The notes under the pieces are model-generated. The model was not told the DNA's origin. It worked only from the letters and a program-made list of their open reading frames with translations, and searched no databases. Below are positions 1 to 5,759 of a stretch of 7,891 bases of DNA, one piece after another (position 1 is the first letter of the stretch; every line of letters starts with the position of its first letter). The stretch is from Deltaproteobacteria bacterium (lineage in GTDB: Bacteria > UBA10199 > SPLOWO2-01-44-7): contig JAUYJH010000065.1 of NCBI GenBank assembly GCA_030688705.1, positions 1 through 7,891 of the forward strand, in the 5' to 3' direction. A program made the translations under genes and the position numbers.

Positions 1-21
1 AATAATAAAGGAAGGTGTGCT

Positions 22-63
22 ATGGTTCTCTCATGTCCGAAAGAAAAAAAAAGGTTGTCATGA
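22..63 (+). promoter_or_regulatory. Possible 13-codon leader ORF coupled to the small gene at 60
   Basis: An ATG at 22 lies 6 bases after a strong purine-rich ribosome site (AAGGAAGG, 8-15). It opens a 13-residue reading frame (MVLSCPKEKKRLS) whose TGA at 61-63 overlaps the ATG at 60 as ATGA. This is the only start at the left edge with a well-spaced ribosome site. A run of nine A (44-52) lies inside it, and a -1 slip there would join this frame to the downstream protein. It could be a leader peptide used for translational coupling, a frameshifted true N-terminus, or chance. The sequence shows the geometry; the function is inference. Confidence 0.35.
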
Positions 64-251
64 GTCGGTTGGTCCATTGGAAGGATATGGATGACTCCTT
101 TGATATTGAATTTTGGAACAAGATTGGAACTCAAGGTAAGCTGGAAGCCGCATGGCAAATGGTGGAGGATTTAATAAATTGGAATCCAAAATATGCACCT
201 GAACCAAGACTTCGAAGATCTCATACGACACTTAAACGCCGCGAAAGTTAA
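60..251 (+). CDS. Small hypothetical protein partnered with a nucleotidyltransferase (possible antitoxin-like)
   Basis: This encodes 63 residues from the ATG at 60; in-frame starts at 33 (ATG) or 15 (GTG) would add 9 or 15 lysine-rich residues. The start at 60 is preferred because the conserved-looking body begins there (MSRLVHWKDMDDSFD) and because it overlaps the stop of the short leader frame. The protein is acidic in the first half (WKDMDDSFDIEFW) and strongly basic at the end (RLRRSHTTLKRRES). It has no signal peptide and no recognised catalytic motif. Its last 59 bp overlap the nucleotidyltransferase gene in another frame. From memory, similar small W/D-rich proteins with basic tails are found directly upstream of such nucleotidyltransferases, which suggests a toxin-antitoxin-like pair. 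That role is inferred, not shown. Confidence 0.6.
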   Translation: MSRLVHWKDMDDSFDIEFWNKIGTQGKLEAAWQMVEDLINWNPKYAPEPRLRRSHTTLKRRES

Positions 252-657
252 ATATCTTGTTGTCGGGGCCTATGCTGTCATTATTCACAGCTTTCCCCGA
301 TATACCAAAGATATCGATTTTTTGGTGCAGCCGGAATCCGAGAATGCACAAAAAGTGTATGATGCCTTGAAATCCTTTGGAGCTCCTATTCAAGAACTTT
401 CATTGAAGGATCTTTGCGATCCTGACATGGTCTATCAAATGGGTGTGGAACCGAACCGCGCCGACATTATCATGAGCGTCAAAGGTGCCTCTTTCGAAGA
501 ACTTTGGAAAAACAAAAAGGAATTCCAATACGGAAATGAAAAAATTTTTGTTGTGGGGCTTGAAGATCTTATCAAAATAAAAAAAATGGCCGGCCGTCCG
601 AAGGATTTACAGGACGCAGAGATTCTTTTGCAAGCGGCAAAAATGTCAAAAAAATAA
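193..657 (+). CDS. Nucleotidyltransferase of the MNT / DUF6036 (AbiEii-like) type
   Basis: This 154-residue protein has a minimal nucleotidyltransferase core. A helix leads into VVGAYAV (about residues 23-29), the position of the usual glycine-rich G(G/S) motif. It is followed by RYTKDIDFLV, with the paired metal-binding aspartates D40 and D42. A third acidic residue, D91, lies in RADIIMSV. The C-terminal KKMAGRPKDLQDAEIL segment (about 130-145) matches the K..AGR.KDL.D signature common in this group. Family members are predicted to transfer a nucleotide or its moiety to a protein or RNA, and several act as toxins or are neutralised by a small partner. All three carboxylates are present, so activity is plausible. 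The ribosome site is weak (GGAA at 181-184), and the start lies inside the upstream small gene, which suggests coupled translation. The substrate is unknown. Confidence 0.85.
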   Translation: MHLNQDFEDLIRHLNAAKVKYLVVGAYAVIIHSFPRYTKDIDFLVQPESENAQKVYDALKSFGAPIQELSLKDLCDPDMVYQMGVEPNRADIIMSVKGASFEELWKNKKEFQYGNEKIFVVGLEDLIKIKKMAGRPKDLQDAEILLQAAKMSKK

Positions 658-663
658 CTTTTA

Positions 664-1677
664 CTATGCCGCCAGCTGCCCGCAGGCGGCTAGGATGTCG
701 CGGCCGCGGTTGGCGCGGACGTTGGTCTGGATGCCGGCTTTGAAAAGCAGGTCGACCCATTTGAGGATTGTCGCTTCATCGGAGGGCTGATAATCGACCG
801 TCGGGAATGGATTGAAAGGAATTAAATTCACCTTGGAAGGAACCCCCGCAAGAAGCTGAATCAATTCTTTGCAAAGTTCCACCGAGTCATTCACATCTTT
901 CAACATCACATATTCAAAAGTGACCCGGTTTCTGGGCCCTTGGGAATAGTTCCGGCAAAAATCGATCAATACTTTAAGAGGGTAACGCTTGTTGATCGGC
1001 ATCAGCTGATCGCGCAAAGCATCGTTGGTGGCGTGCAGAGAGACGGCAATATGCACATTCGACTGTTTTACAAATTCCGCCATTTTGGGAACCAGCCCCG
1101 CCGTGGAGACGGTGATCTTGCGCTTGGAAAAATTGAACAACTTCTGATCCTGCAAAATTTCAAGGGCCGAAACCAGATTGGGGATGTTGGCCATCGGCTC
1201 CCCCATCCCCATGAAAACAAGGTTGGTGATCTGCTCTTCCGAAAAACAGCGTTGGATGGCCAAAACCTGTTCCAAAATTTCGCCCTGTGTCAGATTGCGC
1301 ATCAGCCCCATTTGCCCCGTTCTGCAAAAAGTGCAATCCATGGCACAGCCCACCTGCGTGGAGAGGCAAATGGTTTTACGGCCTGATTCGGCGGTAATAT
1401 AAACCGCTTCGATTTTTTTGCCGTCGCTTAATTCAAATAAAAAAAGGCAGGTCCCATCGCTGGAATTTTTTACATCGACCACTTTAGTGGAAGATATCGA
1501 AAAATATTCCGCCAATTTTTTACGATTTTCCGCCGAAAGATTCGTCATCTCGTCAAAAGTGGCCGCCCGTTTTTGATAAAGCCACTGCAAAATTTGGGCG
1601 GCGGTAAAAGGTTTAAGACCAAGGGTCTCCATCTCCCCTTTCAACGCGGAAATATTTAAATTCGTGATCGTCTTCAT
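664..1677 (-). CDS. rlmN: Dual-specificity 23S rRNA A2503 / tRNA A37 C2-methyltransferase RlmN
   Basis: This is a radical-SAM enzyme of 337 residues, close to the usual family length. It methylates C2 of adenosine 2503 in 23S rRNA in the peptidyl-transferase centre, and in well-studied members also A37 of some tRNAs. The CxxxCxxC iron-sulfur motif is C111-AMD-C115-TF-C118. C104, seven residues before it, and C332 near the C-terminus (DILAACGQ) match the two catalytic cysteines of the E. coli enzyme (C118 and C355). GMGEP at 157-161 is the SAM-binding motif. The N-terminal 80 residues form the usual RNA-binding accessory region. The start ATG follows the stop of the membrane-protein gene by 5 bp with no clear ribosome site, so translation probably depends on coupling. 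The stop faces that of the nucleotidyltransferase gene 6 bp away. Identification is firm. Confidence 0.97.
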   Translation of the reverse strand: MKTITNLNISALKGEMETLGLKPFTAAQILQWLYQKRAATFDEMTNLSAENRKKLAEYFSISSTKVVDVKNSSDGTCLFLFELSDGKKIEAVYITAESGRKTICLSTQVGCAMDCTFCRTGQMGLMRNLTQGEILEQVLAIQRCFSEEQITNLVFMGMGEPMANIPNLVSALEILQDQKLFNFSKRKITVSTAGLVPKMAEFVKQSNVHIAVSLHATNDALRDQLMPINKRYPLKVLIDFCRNYSQGPRNRVTFEYVMLKDVNDSVELCKELIQLLAGVPSKVNLIPFNPFPTVDYQPSDEATILKWVDLLFKAGIQTNVRANRGRDILAACGQLAA

Positions 1678-1682
1678 GGGAT

Positions 1683-2759
1683 TTAGGTTTCAACCGCCCG
1701 CACCAGCTCTTTGGGGGTGTATTTGGCCTTTTTCTTCTTCTCCACCACCGCGTGGTAGGAGAGAAAAATGATGGCGGCAAAAATAAGGGCGAGGGCTTCC
1801 AATTCATCCGACCCGGGGAATTTGGAACCGTAAAAAATGGCCAAAAGATAGGTGCCAATGACACCGGCCAAAACGCTGGAGACGCGGCTGGCCGGAACGG
1901 TAAACGTATTTTCACGGCGATCGAGAAAAATGAGGCTTCCAAACAGCCCCGTGCCATAGGAAAAAATGCCGATCAAAAAAGCATAGCCAAGATAGCCGCT
2001 GAAGGGAAATTGCGTTAAACCGACCCAGAGCTGGCCCGCAAAAGAGGCCGGCTCCATTTTGGCGCCGATGAGGGCCAAAACCATGATCGAGACCCAAAAC
2101 GCGGGGTTGGCCACCATCTGCTCTTCCGTGAAAAACCCCCTCTTTTCATCCACATCTGTGCTTTTGGCCCAGTTGCTCATGAAAAAGAAACGTAAAAAAT
2201 AACTCATAATGTAGCAGACGATATTTATGATGGCGACCAGCGTTAAGGCGGTTCCGGCCTTGCCGGAAAAAGTGACAAACAGCGCGGCCAAACTCAAACC
2301 GGCCGCCACCCACGAGGGCCAAAAAATCTTTCTTTTTCTTTTAACCGCGATCAGATCAACGATCGGCGCGATCACGAGCGTGCCGCCGCGCATCAAGAGC
2401 ATCGCAAAAACGATGCTGATCCCTTCAAAAGTGTAGGCCAAAGTGGTTGTAACAATAACCCCAGCCGTGCAGAGACCGGAGACAAATGTAAACCAGCGGG
2501 GCCACGGAACGGAAACCCCAAAAATTTTTCGATGGGTTGCGTATTTCCACCAGCCCGACAGAGTCAGATAGAGGTACATCGCCATAAAAGTGGCCGTGGC
2601 CACCATGGGCAAAATCACAAAACCGCTCATCCTCTGCCCGTTCATGCCGGGCAAAAGACCGCTGGTCAGCATTTTGGTCAGCATGGAGTAGGGAATATAA
2701 GAGGCAAAATATCCGAAACAGAAAGCGGCGATCCCTATCGACAGAAAAAATTTCTTCAT
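1683..2759 (-). CDS. Ten-helix integral membrane protein, DMT/EamA-like architecture
   Basis: This 358-residue protein is almost entirely hydrophobic. About ten transmembrane segments can be read, near residues 5-30, 45-68, 88-112, 113-140, 146-167, 170-192, 218-235, 255-280, 290-312 and 318-341. A basic loop (AVKRKRK) follows the fourth and a basic tail (EKKKKAKYTPKEL) ends the protein, both expected to be cytoplasmic. Ten helices in about 350 residues fits drug/metabolite-type transporters, but I see no diagnostic motif, and the halves are not obviously repeated. The substrate is unknown. The start ATG overlaps the TGA of the P-loop gene (ATGA, 2756-2759), with GGAG at 2767-2770 seven bases upstream. 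It is therefore co-translated with the P-loop proteins. Shared function with them is inference. Confidence 0.8.
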   Translation of the reverse strand: MKKFFLSIGIAAFCFGYFASYIPYSMLTKMLTSGLLPGMNGQRMSGFVILPMVATATFMAMYLYLTLSGWWKYATHRKIFGVSVPWPRWFTFVSGLCTAGVIVTTTLAYTFEGISIVFAMLLMRGGTLVIAPIVDLIAVKRKRKIFWPSWVAAGLSLAALFVTFSGKAGTALTLVAIINIVCYIMSYFLRFFFMSNWAKSTDVDEKRGFFTEEQMVANPAFWVSIMVLALIGAKMEPASFAGQLWVGLTQFPFSGYLGYAFLIGIFSYGTGLFGSLIFLDRRENTFTVPASRVSSVLAGVIGTYLLAIFYGSKFPGSDELEALALIFAAIIFLSYHAVVEKKKKAKYTPKELVRAVET

Positions 2760-3481
2760 GATTTTTCTCCAAAATAAACCGAAGCCAGTTTATCAAAAGC
2801 GTCTTTATAGCGTTGGTGCAATTCAGGCCCTTCTTTTAATTCCGGTTCATTGTTCAGCGTGACAAAAGGGAGTTCCAGATCGCGGATTTTCAAAAGACCT
2901 TTGCAGCGTTCCCCGGTTAATCGCAGCCAATCGGTCTCTTTGCCAAAGCGTTCCATGTCTTTGGGAGGTACTTTGTGAGCCAAAACGCTGTGCTTTAATT
3001 TTTCCCGATAGCGGGCCTCATTGCGCCGGCACGATTCTTCATAAGAGGTAAATACAAAAAAGATGGCGGCCTCTTTCAAAACATCATCCGACAATTTATT
3101 GAGCGCATAGGCATAGCCCCCATCCCCCGCCCCACGCGCAAATTCAACGAAAATTGTTTGGTCCTCGGCCCTCGGCCCTCGGTCCTTTTTTTGAATTTCA
3201 ACATTAAATTTTTCGAGACAAAAATCGAGCACCGCTTTCGTGGTGATGGCATATCCTTCTTCATCTTTTTCGGAATAAAGGCGTTGATGCCCCGATTGCT
3301 CCCACAGGTCATCTTCAACAAATTTTTGCCAAAGCCAGACAAAGTCATCCAGTTCGAAAATGGGGCCGATATGAAAATCGCCCGTTCTTTCGGAGTCAGG
3401 AAGTTTTTTCAAAAAATCGATCAACTCCGACTTTCCGGAAGCAGGCCGTCCCAAAAGAATTAATTTTTTAAACACCGGCAT
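2756..3481 (-). CDS. P-loop NTPase/kinase-like protein, copy A of a tandem pair
   Basis: This 241-residue soluble protein has a Walker A motif GRPASGKS at 11-18 after a hydrophobic first strand (KKLILL). That is the layout of small adenylate-kinase or AAA_33-type phosphotransferases. Other conserved blocks shared with the neighbouring paralogue are DDFxWxWxKFxED (about 45-57), F(V/I)EFARG (111-117, a plausible Walker B-like strand) and SYEESCRRNxARY (146-158). The last resembles an arginine-rich lid. H-S-(V/I)-LAHKVP (about 164-172) and PFVT(L/M)NNEPE (205-214) are also shared. Phosphate acceptor and pathway are unknown. The start overlaps the upstream paralogue by 14 bp. Its ribosome site GGAG (3489-3492) lies 7 bases before the ATG, inside the end of that gene. 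Residues 100-108 are encoded by a short GC-rich repeat with no counterpart in sequence in the paralogue. Confidence 0.75.
   Translation of the reverse strand: MPVFKKLILLGRPASGKSELIDFLKKLPDSERTGDFHIGPIFELDDFVWLWQKFVEDDLWEQSGHQRLYSEKDEEGYAITTKAVLDFCLEKFNVEIQKKDRGPRAEDQTIFVEFARGAGDGGYAYALNKLSDDVLKEAAIFFVFTSYEESCRRNEARYREKLKHSVLAHKVPPKDMERFGKETDWLRLTGERCKGLLKIRDLELPFVTLNNEPELKEGPELHQRYKDAFDKLASVYFGEKS
3160..3185 (-). repeat. Short 7-bp tandem repeat inside P-loop gene A
   Basis: Three near-perfect tandem units of a 7-bp GC-rich motif (CCGAGGG on the coding strand) lie within 26 bp. They encode DRGPRAEDQ, residues 100-108 of copy A. At the aligned place the paralogue has an unrelated sequence (HYLNNEAFYKEG). 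The stretch sits just before the conserved FVEFARG strand, presumably in a surface loop. Its composition differs from the AT-rich codons on both sides (a run of T flanks it on the + strand). From memory, GAGG/CCGA-type short repeats of this kind occur scattered between genes in some environmental genomes. Here it has kept the reading frame. Confidence 0.6.
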
Positions 3482-4199
3482 TTTTGATCTCCATAAGACG
3501 CCTTAAGGCTGCGCCATATCGTTTGTTGAGCAAAACGGGATCGGTTGATTCCGGTTCGTTGTTCATGGTGACAAAGGGGACGTTCCCCCCCTGAAGGTTC
3601 AGGGAACCGCTTTCCTGCCCGTTTGTCAGTTCCAGCCAGTCATGCGTCCTGTAAAAATTCTGCATCGTCTCGTCGGGAACCTTGTGTGCCAAAATACTAT
3701 GCTGGAGCTTTTCCTGATAGCGGGCATTGTTGCGCCGGCACGATTCTTCGTAGGAAACCAAAACAAACAAAATGGCGGAACGTTTAAGAACCTCTTTTGA
3801 GAGCTGATTTAAAGCTTTGCCATAGGCATTTTGCCCGCCGCGCGCGAATTCAATAAACAGCGTTCCCTCTTTATAAAAAGCCTCATTATTCAAGTAATGC
3901 TTTGCATATTCGGCATTGAATTTGGCCATGCAAAAATCGAACAATGGGGCCCCCTCTTTGCTTAAACCGGGGTTCTCACCGCCAAAAGAAAAACGCCGTG
4001 GATATCCTGCTTTTTCCCAAAGAGCGTCCTCTATGAACTTTTCCCAGATCCAGGGAAAATCATCCATCTCTTTAAAATTGCCGATGTGATATTGCGCCGC
4101 GCGATCGGCATCGGAGACCTTTTTCATGAAATCGATAAACTCCGACTTACCCGAAGCCGGGCGCCCCAGCAAAAGAATATTTTCAAAAAGTTTCGTCAT
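3468..4199 (-). CDS. P-loop NTPase/kinase-like protein, copy B of a tandem pair
   Basis: This 243-residue protein is a clear paralogue of the next gene downstream. Its Walker A motif GRPASGKS is at 12-19, with shared DDFPWIWEKFIED (about 46-58), FIEFARG (115-121), SYEESCRRNNARY (149-161), QHSILAHKVP and VPFVTMNNEPE blocks. The two copies align over their full length, so they arose by tandem duplication. Conservation is strongest in the putative nucleotide-binding and arginine-rich segments and weak around residues 68-115. This is consistent with two enzymes of the same chemistry and different partners or substrates, or with a heterodimer. AAGGA at 4207-4211 is 7 bases upstream of the ATG, a good ribosome site. 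This is the first gene of the tightly overlapped four-gene set that ends with rlmN. I do not recognise a named function. Confidence 0.75.
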   Translation of the reverse strand: MTKLFENILLLGRPASGKSEFIDFMKKVSDADRAAQYHIGNFKEMDDFPWIWEKFIEDALWEKAGYPRRFSFGGENPGLSKEGAPLFDFCMAKFNAEYAKHYLNNEAFYKEGTLFIEFARGGQNAYGKALNQLSKEVLKRSAILFVLVSYEESCRRNNARYQEKLQHSILAHKVPDETMQNFYRTHDWLELTNGQESGSLNLQGGNVPFVTMNNEPESTDPVLLNKRYGAALRRLMEIKNAGV

Positions 4200-4206
4200 A
4201 AAGAGT

Positions 4207-4211
4207 TCCTT
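4207..4211 (-). promoter_or_regulatory. Ribosome binding site of P-loop gene B
   Basis: AAGGA on the - strand, 7 bases before the ATG at 4199. It marks the first gene of the tightly overlapped cassette. The 56-bp gap 4200-4255 holds no convincing promoter or terminator. Confidence 0.6.
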
Positions 4212-4255
4212 TTCAAGAGATGAGGACTATTGAAATCCGACGCAATGCGCAAGCG

Positions 4256-5713
4256 CTAATTCCCTGACTGCAATATTTTTGGATTTTTGTAATATTCCTG
4301 CACCTTGGTAATCCACCAGTTGTCATCCGAATCAAAATCGGTTGAAAGGCCGGTACCGGCCCCGAATAAAATCCCGGCCACCCCCGCCCCGATGAGATCG
4401 TCCAGATGGGGCTGAACCGTGACCGTGGAACCGTTCTTGCCTGTCCCGGCATCCGAGACATTGCCGAAATAATCGACCCGCGCCGTTGTGAAGGCCGTAA
4501 AGGCATCCCCAAAAACAAACGTGGCGGCCGAATCTTCATGGCGTCTGGCAATATGCTGCAACACGGGAAATGTCTGTCCGGTGTCCGGGTTGCGGTAGAG
4601 GGAATCATTCAACCGCCCGATCGGAATCTGCCACATCACCACCGGCGTCTGCAGCTCCTTGTAAATTTCATCCACAAAAGCGACATAATTGTTCCAGTGA
4701 TCGGTGTTCCAAAACCAGATGCAGGCAGAAGGATTGTTGTCGGGGTCGGAGCAGTAATTGCCGGTGCCGTCCAAACCGTATTTGTCGATAAAAACCCATT
4801 TGGCGTTTTGGGACAAAATGCCGGCTTTTTTGTAAAAGAGGGCCACTTCTTTGGCTTCCTCGCGCACCGCGGATCGTCCCGCCGCAATCCCCATGGTGTC
4901 GGTAATCCGGCACAAGCCGTTGTTGGGAATTCCGTGGTGAACCCCCGGGGAGGCCCAGATGTTGACCTGCCAGCCGAACAGGGCGTTTGGGGCCTGTTTG
5001 GCAATGGTGTAATTTATGGCCTCCACCAACCCTTTCAGCGTGTTGGGAAACTGCGGGTCCTCACTCGTCAATACCCCCGCGGCATAGGCCGGCGCCACCT
5101 GTGCGGCCAGCGCGGATGGGTCCAAAGTGTAATTTTGCATCATGTATCCCAGAAAATCGGGTTCCAGAATAATCCCCACTTCTTTGCCGTTCCCCTCTCT
5201 TTTCACGATATCGAGAAGAAATTTAAGGTCTAAAAAATAATCTTTCATGAATGTCGGGTTTTGTATGTTGGCCAAGTCCCCCGCCGCGCTTTCTCCCCCG
5301 CCGCCCGGAATTTGGTAATAAACAAAGAAGGGAATCATCCCCATGGAAAAACTTTTGCGAATATAATTGATGGCCCGGTCACCGTCTTGCGCCCCCCACG
5401 TCCGCCAACCACCGTTAAATCCGCCGTTGATATAAATATACCGGGCCGGAATCTGCCGGGCGGTATCCGGGTCGGCGGCATAGGCATTCCAAAAATCAAG
5501 GTCGGTCGTGGAATCTTCGCTGACAGAGCCGATAAAGAAATGATCGTCCAAAAGGCTCGCCTTGGCCGCGGATGGTGAAGATGCGGGAGAAGCCGCCGTG
5601 CTTCCGGTTTGGGTATCGGAGGAGCCGGTCGTGACCGTATCCGGCCCCGCGTGGCAGGCCGCAAGGGAGCAGGCCGCAAGCATAAGCAATAAAAGGGGTA
5701 AAAATCTTTTCAT
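4256..5713 (-). CDS. Secreted lipoprotein, putative TIM-barrel glycoside-hydrolase-like protein of unassigned family
   Basis: This encodes 485 residues from the ATG at 5713. That start is chosen because AAGGGG (5718-5723) precedes it and a lipoprotein signal begins there. The signal is MKRF, a leucine core, then LAAC twice (C15 or C20 as the lipidated cysteine). A Ser/Thr/Ala/Pro-rich linker (about 23-53) follows, then one large globular domain. Motifs include YIYINGGFNGGW (about 92-103), IPFFVYYQIPGGGGES (127-142), GIILEPDFLGYM (180-191), FGWQVNIWASPG (246-257), KWVFIDKYG (305-313), PVVMWQIP (357-364) and GVAGILFGAG (444-453). Strand-ending acidic residues such as E184 and D310, with many tryptophans and tyrosines, look like a carbohydrate-active (beta/alpha)8 barrel. 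I recall similar uncharacterised secreted proteins in actinobacteria and myxobacteria, but I cannot name a family. It starts 46 bp after trkA. Anchoring in a membrane facing outward is inferred. Confidence 0.75.
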   Translation of the reverse strand: MKRFLPLLLLMLAACSLAACHAGPDTVTTGSSDTQTGSTAASPASSPSAAKASLLDDHFFIGSVSEDSTTDLDFWNAYAADPDTARQIPARYIYINGGFNGGWRTWGAQDGDRAINYIRKSFSMGMIPFFVYYQIPGGGGESAAGDLANIQNPTFMKDYFLDLKFLLDIVKREGNGKEVGIILEPDFLGYMMQNYTLDPSALAAQVAPAYAAGVLTSEDPQFPNTLKGLVEAINYTIAKQAPNALFGWQVNIWASPGVHHGIPNNGLCRITDTMGIAAGRSAVREEAKEVALFYKKAGILSQNAKWVFIDKYGLDGTGNYCSDPDNNPSACIWFWNTDHWNNYVAFVDEIYKELQTPVVMWQIPIGRLNDSLYRNPDTGQTFPVLQHIARRHEDSAATFVFGDAFTAFTTARVDYFGNVSDAGTGKNGSTVTVQPHLDDLIGAGVAGILFGAGTGLSTDFDSDDNWWITKVQEYYKNPKILQSGN

Positions 5714-5759
5714 TTCGCCCCTTTCTTCGGCAATGTCCAAAAAATGTTGCCTGAAAAAT

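Noticed and set aside
648..690. A GCCGCC/GGCGGC hairpin in the last codons of rlmN, followed by a TTATTTTTTT tract, as an intrinsic terminator.
   Set aside because: The T-tract begins about 10 bases after the stem and is the reverse of lysine codons of the facing gene, so it is not a canonical terminator. Weak termination here cannot be excluded.
4247..4256. A GCGC-AA-GCGC hairpin at the end of the lipoprotein gene as a terminator.
   Set aside because: The stem is only 4 bp with a 2-base loop, and no T-tract follows on the - strand.
4406..5233. A long open frame of 275 codons on the + strand opposite the lipoprotein gene.
   Set aside because: It lies entirely within the lipoprotein gene on the other strand, has no domain-like motifs and no ribosome site, and is explained by the GC-biased codons of the real gene.
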